A stretch of DNA of 64,000 nucleotides from Rossellomorea aquimaris (GCF_008180865.1 NZ_VTEX01000004.1:186001-250000), one strand, 5' to 3'; shown: positions 46,136 through 54,266, numbered from the stretch's first letter. Notes: generated by a model not told the origin, from the letters alone. A program made the numbers and translations.

Positions 46136-46366
46136 TTATTGATTGATACATTTTGTATCAAAATTAATTAAAAAAATATCAGGAAACAACTCGGTTAACT
46201 CATATCGATAAAACTGCTGAAATTTCACCATTGTTTCTCTACCAGGATCAGAATCTCCTTTTTCAATTTTTCTTACGTATACTTCTGAAATTCCTAATGA
46301 CTCAGCCACTTGTCTTTGAGTTAGATTTCTTTGTTTTCGTAGCTCAATTAATTTTCTTCTTTTCAT
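46136..46366 (-). CDS. Cro-like XRE-family regulator
   Basis: 76 residues, one helix-turn-helix (RNLTQRQVAESLGISEVYVR). It is divergent from the CI-like repressor with shared operators between them. The last codons contain one operator copy (46143-46161). Likely the lytic-side switch protein. Confidence 0.85.
   Translation of the reverse strand: MKRRKLIELRKQRNLTQRQVAESLGISEVYVRKIEKGDSDPGRETMVKFQQFYRYELTELFPDIFLINFDTKCINQ
46143..46161. promoter_or_regulatory. Operator-like palindrome inside the cro 3' end
   Basis: TTGATACATTTTGTATCAA, perfect 7-bp arms with a 5-bp spacer, the same as the operators at 46383-46490. It lies over the last codons of cro and could bind repressor to block read-through into early genes. 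Confidence 0.7.
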
Positions 46367-46382
46367 TTCTTCACCTCCCTAA

Positions 46383-46490
46383 TTGATACGTTTTGTATCA
46401 ATAACTATATATTAATGGATATTTTATGTATCGTCAACGATTTTTGATACATTTCTTATCATTTATTTATTCTGATAAAATTTGTATCTA
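46383..46490. promoter_or_regulatory. Switch region with three operators
   Basis: TTGATACGTTTTGTATCAA (46383-46401), TTGATACATTTCTTATCAT (46444-46462) and CTGATAAAATTTGTATCTA (46472-46490) fit the consensus TTGATAC-N5-GTATCAA. They lie between divergent cro and repressor genes and cover both promoter areas. Confidence 0.75.
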
Positions 46491-46547
46491 TAATAAAGTT
46501 AATACGTATATCTACGTACTTAAATCAGTATTAAGGAAGGGTTGCTT

Positions 46548-46943
46548 ATGCTAACAAAAAGGCTGAAGAATTTAAGAGGTAAAACAACCCAAGAAGAAGT
46601 AGCAGGACGAATTGGTATTTCAAGGGCACGCTACTCCCATTACGAAAATGGACGAAGTGAACCTGATACTGAAACACTTAATAAATTAGCTGATTTTTAC
46701 GATGTGAGTGTTGACTATTTACTTGGAAGAACTGATGACCCAAATGAAACACTTAATAATAAAGGTAATAACTCCAGTTCACTAGATGAGATAAACAAAC
46801 TCGTAAAAGAGTACGGCATAGAGCAATTTGGTTTCTTTGATATTGAAAAGTGGAAGGATCTTTCTTCTGAAGATATTGAGGAGATTAAGAAGCATTTTGA
46901 GTATGTGGTGTTTCAGGCAAAACAAAGGAATAAAGAGGACTAA
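46548..46943 (+). CDS. CI-like XRE repressor
   Basis: 131 residues from ATG at 46548 (AAGGAAGGG upstream). Residues 1-65 carry the helix-turn-helix ([20 protein letters not shown]) and the [16 protein letters not shown] linker common in Bacillus phage repressors. There is no LexA-like self-cleavage domain, so induction must use another route, for example the ImmA-type peptidase at 53778. A copy of its 3' end recurs at 47692. Confidence 0.86.
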   Translation: MLTKRLKNLRGKTTQEEVAGRIGISRARYSHYENGRSEPDTETLNKLADFYDVSVDYLLGRTDDPNETLNNKGNNSSSLDEINKLVKEYGIEQFGFFDIEKWKDLSSEDIEEIKKHFEYVVFQAKQRNKED

Positions 46944-46986
46944 AATAATGACAAAAAAGCTCAGAGAAGATTCTCGGAGCTTTTTT
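46878..46986 (+). repeat. Direct repeat copy 1: repressor 3' end plus terminator
   Basis: About 109 bp, from GAGGAGATTAAGAAGCATTT through the stop and the GCTC...GAGC terminator. A diverged copy of 110 bp is at 47692-47801. The pair brackets the dinB gene. Confidence 0.9.
46953..46986 (+). terminator. Terminator of the CI-like repressor
   Basis: Hairpin AAAAAAGCTC ... GAGCTTTTTT, 10 bp after the stop. Confidence 0.85.
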
Positions 46987-47130
46987 CATTAGAATGCTGA
47001 AGAAACAAAAATAATCTTTACTGAAGTTTATCGCCGAAAATGAGAAATAAAATCCCTAAAAATGTATATCCTCTTCAATGCGAACGTTTATTCGTGTATA
47101 TTTAAGATATGATCTTCAAAGGAGGATATT

Positions 47131-47601
47131 ATGAACTCAATTAATTTAATTATTTTAAACTTCAACGAAGTTAGAAGAAGAAGTATTAAGGTCTGGACAT
47201 CCATTCCTCAAGAAAAACTAAAATGGAAGCCAGATGATAAAGCAATGACATGCCTAGAAATGATTAGGCATGTGCTAGAAAGCGAACATTATTATCACCT
47301 AGCAATTAAAAATAGAGGGAGTTTATCTAATTTCGATTCTCCATTCGAAATTCGACCTTTTACTTCTGTAAATGCAGAATTGGATTTTGCAGAACCTTAT
47401 CGAAAGCAATTCTTAGATACGATTAAGTCATTTTCAGAAGAAGACTTGAAAAATATTAAAATTGATCGTTCTGATTCAGGGTACATACGAGATCTAGGTG
47501 ACATGCTATTACGTGTTGCCTACCACGAATCTGTTCATACCGGTCAGTTATTGGATTATTTAAGGTCAGCAGGTATACCTCGAATCCGTATATGGGATTA
47601 A
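47131..47601 (+). CDS. DinB/YfiT-family protein
   Basis: 156 residues, the normal size for a DinB four-helix bundle. Conserved histidines that would bind metal are in IRHVLESEHYYH and YHESVHTGQ. Such proteins act as metal-dependent thiol transferases or are stress-induced with unknown substrate. It has its own upstream region with GGAGGA and sits as a cassette between two copies of the repressor 3' end, so it is cargo. Confidence 0.88.
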   Translation: MNSINLIILNFNEVRRRSIKVWTSIPQEKLKWKPDDKAMTCLEMIRHVLESEHYYHLAIKNRGSLSNFDSPFEIRPFTSVNAELDFAEPYRKQFLDTIKSFSEEDLKNIKIDRSDSGYIRDLGDMLLRVAYHESVHTGQLLDYLRSAGIPRIRIWD

Positions 47602-47691
47602 GTCCTCATTGGTGCTGTCACATAAGTGATGCACCTTTTTTACTGAGCTCTTTTAGTCAAAAATTCTGTCGGTGAGGTTGCTACAATACAA

Positions 47692-47757
47692 GAGGAGATT
47701 AAGAAGCATTTTGAGTATGTGGTGTTTCAGGCTAAACAGAGGAATGAAGAGGACTAG
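47692..47757 (+). pseudogene. Fragment of CI-like repressor gene (last 21 codons)
   Basis: Reads [20 protein letters not shown] and a final Asp before TAG, nearly the same as the C-terminus of the repressor at 46548-46943. No start codon. A residue of recombination or duplication. Confidence 0.88.
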
Positions 47758-47801
47758 TCAAACGCACAAAAAAGCTCAGAGAAGATTCTCCGAGCTTTTT
47801 T
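47692..47801 (+). repeat. Direct repeat copy 2: repressor 3' end plus terminator
   Basis: Second, diverged copy of 46878-46986, including the terminator hairpin (47768-47801). Differences include TAA/TAG at the stop and scattered substitutions. Confidence 0.9.
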
Positions 47802-47899
47802 ATAATTCCGTTAAAGCCCCCTTTACTTTAATAAGCAAAACAGTCAAGCTATGGTAAAATTAGTGTGCATTATATTATTTTTTTAGGTTGTGATACAGA

Positions 47900-48853
47900 A
47901 TGAATTTATTCGAAAAACTATATACTCTTATTATTTTCTTAGCAGTAATTATTGGTATAGGTATAGGACAAGTAGAACTGATAAGAGAAAATGCAGAAAG
48001 CTTTATTGTTCCTTTATTAGTAGCAATGCTTTATATTACTTTCTTACAAATCCCTATTGAAGAAATAAAAAAAGCTTTTAAAAACATCAAGTTTACATAC
48101 ACTTCGGTCATCATAAACTTCGTCTGGACACCTATGCTAGCATGGCTGCTAGCAATGGCATTTTTAGGCGATAACCCAGCGTTGTATATTGGCTTTATTA
48201 TGCTCATGGTTACACCATGTACTGACTGGTATTTGATATTTACAGGGATAGCAAAAGGGAATGTTGCGTTATCAACTGCAATCTTACCTCTCAATTTAAT
48301 CCTACAAGTCATTTTGCTACCTATTTATCTTCTTATTTTTGGTGGAACAACTGGTGTAATAGAGCTTTCGTTTCTAGTGGAGAGTATCTTAATTGTACTA
48401 TTCATACCATTAGTTTTAGCGTTTCTAACAAAAATGTTCTTGAGAAACAGGCAGCAGTTAAGAGAAAATCTTATATCCAATCTCAGCGTGATGCCGATAA
48501 TTTTTCTCAGTCTTGCAATTGTTGCTATGTTTGCTTCACAAGGTCAATTACTACTAGATAATTTAGATTTAATGTGGCAAATTACCATCCCTATTCTTTT
48601 GTACTTTATTATAAATTTCTTCGTTGGTCAGAAAATTGGACAGCTTATGAGGTTTCCCAAATCCGACAGAACAAGTTTAAGCTTAACGACTTTAGCAAGA
48701 AACTCTCCAATCGCTTTAGCAATTGCTATGACTGCATTTCCAGACCAACCTTTAATAGCTTTAACATTAGTTATTGGACCATTATTGGAATTACCTATTC
48801 TGGCTATCATTACACAGATTTTATTATTTATTTCAAAAAACAAAAGTACATAA
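47900..48853 (+). CDS. SBF-type transporter (bile acid:sodium symporter / ACR3-like)
   Basis: 317 residues with about ten hydrophobic segments. VTPCTDWYLIFTGIAKGN (about residues 108-125) resembles the TPC motif of the ACR3 arsenite and SBF families. The substrate cannot be read from sequence; arsenite or an organic anion is possible. No arsR or arsC gene is adjacent. Cargo gene, with its own terminator. An apparent 102-residue overlapping frame is a shadow. Confidence 0.82.
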   Translation: MNLFEKLYTLIIFLAVIIGIGIGQVELIRENAESFIVPLLVAMLYITFLQIPIEEIKKAFKNIKFTYTSVIINFVWTPMLAWLLAMAFLGDNPALYIGFIMLMVTPCTDWYLIFTGIAKGNVALSTAILPLNLILQVILLPIYLLIFGGTTGVIELSFLVESILIVLFIPLVLAFLTKMFLRNRQQLRENLISNLSVMPIIFLSLAIVAMFASQGQLLLDNLDLMWQITIPILLYFIINFFVGQKIGQLMRFPKSDRTSLSLTTLARNSPIALAIAMTAFPDQPLIALTLVIGPLLELPILAIITQILLFISKNKST

Positions 48854-48861
48854 CCAACTCA

Positions 48862-48898
48862 AAAGCACACATCTTTAAATAAAATTGATGTGTGCTTT
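48862..48898. terminator. Terminator of the transporter gene
   Basis: Perfect 12-bp stem AAAGCACACATC / GATGTGTGCTTT. Confidence 0.85.
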
Positions 48899-48998
48899 CA
48901 TATTGCATTAACCTGCCCGTTAACAGAAGAAGCATATAAAATCTCCTATTTTCTGTTAGCTCCTGGTGTACCTTATTTTGATTATATAGACCTAGGGG

Positions 48999-49958
48999 TT
49001 ACTCCCCTACCATACCGTCGTTATCATTATCGCGCATATAAGGATATAACCAATGATCACTCATTATTGGCATACTATACCCTGCGTCTTCTGCTTCTTT
49101 AATCGTCACCTGACCATTACCGTTTGTATCAACGCTTGAAATATCACCGCTAGTGTCTGAACTAGTTGAAGTTGAATCGGAAGGCTCACTATCCGTTAAC
49201 CCGAGTGATTCGTTTACCTCATCAGGGTTTACATTATCAAATGTATCAACAACCTCTTCACCCATTAAAGTATAGGTATATTGATAACTTGAAGGAATCT
49301 GCGTTTCCGTATCTGGATATGTGATAATAGCTTCAAAATTAGTGACCCCTCCAGCTTTACGGATCGCGTCCTCCATATAAGCTTGATCACCATGTCGGTT
49401 GAGTGTACTTTCTTGGGGCGTAATATTATAAGCGTTTGATACTCCCCCGAGAGAATCAGCAATGATATGTCCTTCATCTAAAACGTCACTTTCGACTCCG
49501 GGAACTTTTGCTTCATCTGAGTAGTATCTACCTGAAGATAAGACAGGTTCTGTACTGTCATCTTGTACAATGATTTCATCAGCAATGACACGTATTAGCT
49601 GTCCGTATTCATTAGTAAATGCCCAATATTCTCGGTCCCCAAAACCAATGTCAACGACGACGTTAGGTTCACGGTATCCAGACAGATCACCGCCATCAAC
49701 TTCAATAAGTTCATATCCTGGAAACAGGTCATCATTTGTTTCAGTTGAAGTTTCTTCTGCTACTGGTTCCTCTTCTACTGGTTCTTCATCAACCGTAGTA
49801 GTGGTTTCTTCTTTCGCACTATTATCATTTGTATCTGTTCCGGTTACCTCTTGGGAATCTGTTTTTTCTTCTGTAGTGGATACATCTTCTACGTTGGTAC
49901 AACCAACCATAAAGATGGTCGTTAAGAGAATTATTAAATAATTCATTTTCGTTTGCAT
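48999..49958 (-). CDS. Secreted lipoprotein with DNA/RNA non-specific endonuclease-like domain
   Basis: 319 residues. Lipobox MVGC (Cys20), then a Glu/Thr-rich linker (25-78). Residues about 80-235 resemble the DNA/RNA non-specific endonuclease family: LDEGHIIADSLGG (160-172) takes the place of the D-R-G-H motif and NITPQESTLNRHG supplies the conserved Asn. The C-terminus has two EF-hand-like loops (VDTNGNGQVTIKEA, RDNDNDGMVGE), indicating calcium binding. Likely a surface-bound nuclease. Start ATG 49958 after GGAGAG. Confidence 0.8.
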   Translation of the reverse strand: MQTKMNYLIILLTTIFMVGCTNVEDVSTTEEKTDSQEVTGTDTNDNSAKEETTTTVDEEPVEEEPVAEETSTETNDDLFPGYELIEVDGGDLSGYREPNVVVDIGFGDREYWAFTNEYGQLIRVIADEIIVQDDSTEPVLSSGRYYSDEAKVPGVESDVLDEGHIIADSLGGVSNAYNITPQESTLNRHGDQAYMEDAIRKAGGVTNFEAIITYPDTETQIPSSYQYTYTLMGEEVVDTFDNVNPDEVNESLGLTDSEPSDSTSTSSDTSGDISSVDTNGNGQVTIKEAEDAGYSMPIMSDHWLYPYMRDNDNDGMVGE

Positions 49959-50056
49959 TTTAAGACTCTCCTATATCAGTTTCATATTGTTCATTCTGAA
50001 GGGGGAAATGAGTTAATTATTTTAATACAGCATATTGAGAAGTAACTATTAAGAAT

Positions 50057-50088
50057 AAAAAAGTCGCACTTAAGTGCCAGATTTTTTT
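50057..50088 (-). terminator. Terminator of the reverse transcriptase operon
   Basis: Palindrome GCACTTAAGTGC with extended A/T arms on both sides, immediately after the stop of the reverse transcriptase gene. The rest of 49959-50086 is non-coding. Confidence 0.65.
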
Positions 50089-51682
50089 AATAACCGTTGC
50101 TATTTTCGTTCTCGTAAATAGCTTTTATCATTTCCCTAAAGGAGTCTTCCTTTAATGTTTCATATATTTCTCTTTTAGCATCACCAATAGTTGGATCATA
50201 AAAAGAAATTCCATTATGATACAGTTGCCCAAAGAATTCATCATCTAATATATACCCGGGTGATACAAATTCGTTTAAGCCGCCGTAATAAGATAGCAAC
50301 CAATTCTCCCCATATAACTCCTCTTTATTTAATTTCGTAAATATTCTCTTAAAATCAGGTTTAATTAAGAACGAGCTCATTGTATACATGTCTAGTAAAA
50401 TAATTGAGCATAAAGGATCTTCATAATTAAATAACTTATTAATCAATTTATCATCCAATAGCTTTATGTCCATTGATTTAATTATTGATAAAGCCCATAA
50501 AACTTCATAATTATTATTTAGATTTATATTGTCAGTTATAAACTTTTGTAGGAATGAGCTTATTTTATTTCTGTCCAATTCGTATTTATAATGCCAGTCA
50601 TATGTATGAAAAATGATTTTTATTAAGGGAAGTGAGCTTGCATCCAAGGAAACTACATTTAATAAAAATGATTCAAACACATCCCAATTTTCCGGGAAAA
50701 TTTTCTCTTCTGATAACTTTTTTATGCAATACTTTAATACACCATCCTTTGGGAATTCTTTTGAATATATAAAAGCTTTATTAAAAAAACTTATTAAATC
50801 ATAATACTGCTCTAAAGGGCTATTTTTTCTAATATGATATAATTTCAAATCGGAAATCCATCTTGGTTCTAAATCATCAGGAATTTTTATTAAATAATAT
50901 TTATTAGGATTTAGGTCAAGTTGATAGGATTTTATTATTCTCTCTAGCTTAGAAAATGCATTAAGAGCATCTTGTTCAGTTTCAAAGTAGAGTTCATAAT
51001 CATCAATATACCTAGTTCCAATAATGTTAGGTAACTCACTTTGAAGTTCTAAATCTATTGCTGTACCTAATATTTCAGCTAATAAAAGAGAAGTATCTGG
51101 ACCTACAGGTATACCCATTGACTGTTTATCTTGTGTATTTCTTAGACAAGTATCTAGTCTATTTCCTAGTAATGAAGAACTAAAATTGCTTTTGGCAACA
51201 TCTTTCCCATGCAAACCCCAAGGAATACTATGAGTATATATTGAAGGGTAGTATCTTGAAATATCTGTTTTCAAAACATAATTTTTCCCAATAGAATTAT
51301 GAATTTTAAATTTCACCCTATCCTTTAAACTATGCTTTCTTTCTAATGCATTTTTCCCATTCTGACTTATTATTGGAGTCGTTAATGATAACTTTGATTG
51401 GCCGATAAATGCCTCTAAATCATACCAATTATCTTCAATCTCTTTACTTAATCTATATTGATGTAAGGGATTGGGTATGTTTAATATTCTTCTAGAGTGA
51501 GATACTTTAGGAATTGAGTACGTAATACTTTTACTGGATTTAACCTTACTTTTCTTAAAGTCTATTTTTTCTATTTTTGTTGAAAGTGAATTCATTGTGA
51601 ACTCAGGTATTAATTCATTGGGTAATAGACCTTTATCGATTAAGCTCAGAGCGTCAATTATTGTCTTTGTTTTTTTAACCAT
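50087..51682 (-). CDS. Reverse transcriptase of the defence-associated (DRT/Abi-like) kind
   Basis: 531 residues. RT motifs are in order: KTDISRYYPSIYTHSIPW with Asp140 (motif A), MGIPVGPDTSLLLAEIL (motif B, 189-205), RYIDDYELYF with Asp227-Asp228 (motif C) and LDLNPNKYYL (motif D). About 250 residues of helical sequence follow, with no maturase, HNH or integrase domain, so it is not a group II intron protein. The long helical tail fits the 'unknown group'/Abi reverse transcriptases that act in phage defence; the exact subgroup cannot be assigned by eye. Start ATG after AAGGATGA; last gene of a three-gene operon. Confidence 0.85.
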   Translation of the reverse strand: MVKKTKTIIDALSLIDKGLLPNELIPEFTMNSLSTKIEKIDFKKSKVKSSKSITYSIPKVSHSRRILNIPNPLHQYRLSKEIEDNWYDLEAFIGQSKLSLTTPIISQNGKNALERKHSLKDRVKFKIHNSIGKNYVLKTDISRYYPSIYTHSIPWGLHGKDVAKSNFSSSLLGNRLDTCLRNTQDKQSMGIPVGPDTSLLLAEILGTAIDLELQSELPNIIGTRYIDDYELYFETEQDALNAFSKLERIIKSYQLDLNPNKYYLIKIPDDLEPRWISDLKLYHIRKNSPLEQYYDLISFFNKAFIYSKEFPKDGVLKYCIKKLSEEKIFPENWDVFESFLLNVVSLDASSLPLIKIIFHTYDWHYKYELDRNKISSFLQKFITDNINLNNNYEVLWALSIIKSMDIKLLDDKLINKLFNYEDPLCSIILLDMYTMSSFLIKPDFKRIFTKLNKEELYGENWLLSYYGGLNEFVSPGYILDDEFFGQLYHNGISFYDPTIGDAKREIYETLKEDSFREMIKAIYENENSNGY

Positions 51683-51719
51683 ACTAGAATCATCCTTAAT
51701 TTTTCTTTATTTATTAACG

Positions 51720-51971
51720 TCACCTATAAATAATTGTTTTAGCCCCTTTAAAATCAGTTTCAATCGCACTCGGGAAAGCTGTTTTCCATAACTCGAATAC
51801 TTTTAAATTGGCAGCCTTACCCCCACTATGTAACCTTACTACATGAAATCCATATTCATCCCCACACCTCTTAAGTGTTCGTTTTGAATGATGTGAAAAC
51901 ACTTTCCCAGTTTCGGAGATTTCATATAGTCCTTCATAACCTATAATCGGTTTATATATTTCCTTTTTCAT
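51720..51971 (-). CDS. NUMOD4-motif small protein
   Basis: 83 residues from ATG at 51971 (GGAAGAG upstream). PIIGYEGLYEISETGKVFSH is the NUMOD4 motif, normally a DNA-binding part of HNH homing endonucleases; SHHSKRTLKRCGDEYGFHVV follows. No HNH domain is present, and residues VRLHSGGKAANLKVFELWKT resemble the NUMOD4-associated segment. It may be a stand-alone nucleic-acid-binding subunit, or the remnant of a homing endonuclease. It lies 17 bp after the upstream gene and 37 bp before the RT. Confidence 0.78.
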   Translation of the reverse strand: MKKEIYKPIIGYEGLYEISETGKVFSHHSKRTLKRCGDEYGFHVVRLHSGGKAANLKVFELWKTAFPSAIETDFKGAKTIIYR

Positions 51972-51988
51972 AATTCTCTTCCAGCATC

Positions 51989-52828
51989 TTAGTTTAGAAA
52001 AGCCCCTATTCTCCATTGATTCCATTGATTTTTCTTCTTGCTTCTACCCGGAACAACACAGTAGTCATTAATAATTGTTTCTTGTCCAATAAACTCTATC
52101 GGCATCTCATTATAGTTACTTAAGACATATGAGGCGATAAACCTACGTGCTTCTTGTATTCCATTTAATGATTGGTTCAACTGGATCGTTTCTCCGTTAT
52201 AAACTTTATCTACAGAATAATTCTTCGATAATTTACTTCCGGTAATAATGAAATGTAACTCGATTTCCTTGTTGATATGACTAATAATCTGTTTTGGCAT
52301 ACCTGAGGACCGTCTTTTTGATTTAAAGGTAGGGATTACTTCAATAAAGGCATTGACTAAAAAGAAGAGTACCGGGTCATTTAACTCGATTTTTTGCAAA
52401 CTAACCTTAACGTCATTCCAGTTGTATTCGAGGACTTCAGTATCTTTGCTGAATAATAATTTCTTATGTGCTGATATTTGCCTCTTATCCAACATTCCTC
52501 TTATTTTAAATTCAAATAGTAAATTAAAATTCTCACCGCAAATCCATGCATCAGGTATAGATCCTGAGTTATCTTCTAAATCAGAGGAAGAAAAGCAGTT
52601 TTTATATGGTGCGATTCCAATTACATACTCTAGTGATTTTGAGTCTTGAGGGCAAAATTTCTTTCTTACCTTGGTAAAGGTATTATTGAAATTAAAGCTA
52701 TTGGATTCATCCTTCAGGAGATTTTTCAAAAAAGGCTCTATGATTTGATAGTTATTGTAACTGAGAATGCTCATTAAAATATGAGTATAATGATCTTCTT
52801 CTTGTCCTTGGTATTTAAAAAGATTCAT
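51989..52828 (-). CDS. PD-(D/E)XK nuclease-like protein
   Basis: 279 residues. A possible PD-(D/E)XK core: IPDAW with Asp93 and FEFKIRG with Glu106 and Lys108, then a conserved-looking helix QISAHKKLL. The start at 52828 follows GGAGGAG. I do not recognise the family by name. It heads the operon with the NUMOD4 and RT genes, so a nuclease effector or DNA-processing role in that system is inferred. Confidence 0.68.
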   Translation of the reverse strand: MNLFKYQGQEEDHYTHILMSILSYNNYQIIEPFLKNLLKDESNSFNFNNTFTKVRKKFCPQDSKSLEYVIGIAPYKNCFSSSDLEDNSGSIPDAWICGENFNLLFEFKIRGMLDKRQISAHKKLLFSKDTEVLEYNWNDVKVSLQKIELNDPVLFFLVNAFIEVIPTFKSKRRSSGMPKQIISHINKEIELHFIITGSKLSKNYSVDKVYNGETIQLNQSLNGIQEARRFIASYVLSNYNEMPIEFIGQETIINDYCVVPGRSKKKNQWNQWRIGAFLN

Positions 52829-52933
52829 GTACTCCTCCGTGTTAAATCAGATATACGTTAAATATAGCACAAAATAACTACTAATCTAATATTTCCCTGT
52901 AAAATTATAGGTAGAATTGTAGAAACACATAGA

Positions 52934-52963
52934 AAAACCTCCCTCTAGATTGAGAGAGGTTTA
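52934..52963 (-). terminator. Terminator between the XRE gene and the RT operon
   Basis: Hairpin AAACCTCCCTC / GAGAGAGGTTT followed on the minus strand by GTTTTT. It makes the RT operon independent of the XRE gene. Interval 52829-53076 has no further gene; the promoter of the RT operon is likely TATATT near 52870. Confidence 0.75.
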
Positions 52964-53076
52964 TGTTTAATTACTTACTATACCAAACCTTATTATACTG
53001 AATCTGTGTATTGTGAGCTGGGTGCCAATAATCTACTGAATAAGAATAATCATAGTTCATTAAAATTAATGGAAAT

Positions 53077-53304
53077 TTATTTTTTTTCCTCATCGTGTTT
53101 TCTTGGTATTATATCAGTCCAATTAATCTCTAAAGCACAAATAATAGGTTCTAGCTTCATGAGAGTAGCATTTGCTTGCCCCTTCTCAATCATTGATAAA
53201 TAATTTACCGTTAGACCAGAGACACTACTTAATTCCTCTAATGTTTTCCTCTTATTTTTTCTATAGTATCTTATTTTTTTTCCAACAAATTCAGTGATAC
53301 TCAA
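53077..53304 (-). CDS. Second XRE-family regulator (ImmR-like position)
   Basis: 75 residues from TTG at 53304 with AAAGGTTGTGA upstream; a TTG at 53340 is the alternative. Helix-turn-helix: KTLEELSSVSGLTVNYLSMI. It is divergent from the ImmA-type peptidase unit, the ImmR/ImmA arrangement known from ICEBs1. It may repress the integrase side or its own promoter. Confidence 0.8.
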   Translation of the reverse strand: MSITEFVGKKIRYYRKNKRKTLEELSSVSGLTVNYLSMIEKGQANATLMKLEPIICALEINWTDIIPRKHDEEKK

Positions 53305-53466
53305 TATCTCACAACCTTTTTTAGTAATTTGAAAAATCAATAATATTTCAGGTTAAACCTTTATAAACAGACTCTTATACTTACCATTCCATAATTTACT
53401 AATGTTTTCCTCTATAGATACGTCATAAAATATAATTTAATAATTAATATTATTCGGAGGTTTAAA

Positions 53467-53667
53467 TTGCTTTTCCCTGTAATCGAAGGACCTGTGTCTG
53501 ACAAAAAACATGCTATTAAAGATTCTAAAATGACCGAGTGTGGTATTCCTTATCCTGATTTTTATGAAGATGATAAACATGCAATGAAGTTAATTTATTT
53601 TAGAGAGGTTAAAGAGATTTCTTGTCAGAAGTGTAAAGAAAACATCGAACCATTTATGGATAATTGA
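53467..53667 (+). CDS. Small protein upstream of the ImmA-like gene
   Basis: 66 residues, TTG start after CGGAGG. Contains a CQKC pair near the C-terminus. Divergent from the XRE gene. Function unknown. Confidence 0.55.
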   Translation: MLFPVIEGPVSDKKHAIKDSKMTECGIPYPDFYEDDKHAMKLIYFREVKEISCQKCKENIEPFMDN

Positions 53668-53730
53668 ATTTTTTCAGTACTAACAAACTAATTCATCACC
53701 CCTTGCCATATTGGAAGGGGTTTAAAATCG

Positions 53731-53759
53731 TTGAAAATACGAACGCATGTTTGTATAAT
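53731..53759 (+). promoter_or_regulatory. LexA-controlled promoter of the ImmA-integrase unit
   Basis: TTGAAA (53731-53736), 17-bp spacer, TATAAT (53754-53759): a near-consensus sigma-A promoter. The spacer ends with CGAACGCATGTTTG (53740-53753), a perfect match to the B. subtilis LexA consensus CGAACRNRYGTTYG. LexA binding there would block RNA polymerase until SOS induction. Confidence 0.88.
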
Positions 53760-53777
53760 GTTACCGAGGTGAGCAAA

Positions 53778-54266
53778 ATGTACCAAATAACATACAGGAC
53801 CACCGGATTAGAGGATTGGGTTTCTCGACTCTATTCTAAGATTGGGATAACAACTCCAAATTCAATTAGTGAGGAACTAATATCTAGGTTCCTTGGTATC
53901 TATGTGAAGAAGAAACCTATACCAAGTAGCTTTCACGTGTTTGGTAGATACCAAGACATTGTAATTGATAGTAGAGAACCGATAGAAAAACACAGGGAGA
54001 TTTTCTTTCATGAGTTATGCCATATCCTTAGACATTCAGGCGTTCAAACAATTATGCCTGCTTCGTTTAGAGAGCTCCAGGAATGGGATGCACATCATTT
54101 TACTCAGTATGCAGCTATCCCCTATCACATGATTAAATACATTCCTATCAATGATCGAGATGTGATTAAACAAATGTCTGATATGTTCTTGGTATCTCCA
54201 GAACTATGTGAAGAACGATTAGAACAAATTATTCGAAGGAATCAAATTCAAAGAAGCATTTACTAA
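53778..54266 (+). CDS. ImmA/IrrE-type metallopeptidase
   Basis: 162 residues from ATG at 53778 with GAGGTGAG upstream; a longer frame would begin before the promoter. HELCH (78-82) is the zinc-binding HExxH motif, with a third ligand region EWDAHHF. This family cleaves XRE-type repressors to induce mobile elements. Located 68 bp upstream of the integrase gene under the LexA-controlled promoter. Confidence 0.88.
   Translation: MYQITYRTTGLEDWVSRLYSKIGITTPNSISEELISRFLGIYVKKKPIPSSFHVFGRYQDIVIDSREPIEKHREIFFHELCHILRHSGVQTIMPASFRELQEWDAHHFTQYAAIPYHMIKYIPINDRDVIKQMSDMFLVSPELCEERLEQIIRRNQIQRSIY

Noticed and set aside
47010..47050. Similarity between 47018-47045 and 55843-55870 (TACTGAAGTTT...CGAA)
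   Set aside because: About 20 imperfect bases in AT-rich DNA; could be chance and has no other support as an attachment or regulatory repeat.
48574..48882. 102-residue plus-strand frame overlapping the transporter gene
   Set aside because: It lies almost wholly inside the SBF transporter frame, has no ribosome binding site and shows no recognisable protein character.
50087..51682. Group II intron or retron reverse transcriptase
   Set aside because: No maturase X/HNH domain, no intron RNA ends, no retron-type msr/msd region with the usual VTG motif; the long helical C-terminus points to the Abi/DRT kind.
51720..51971. Active HNH homing endonuclease
   Set aside because: Only the NUMOD4 segment is present; no HNH motif follows within the gene or downstream.
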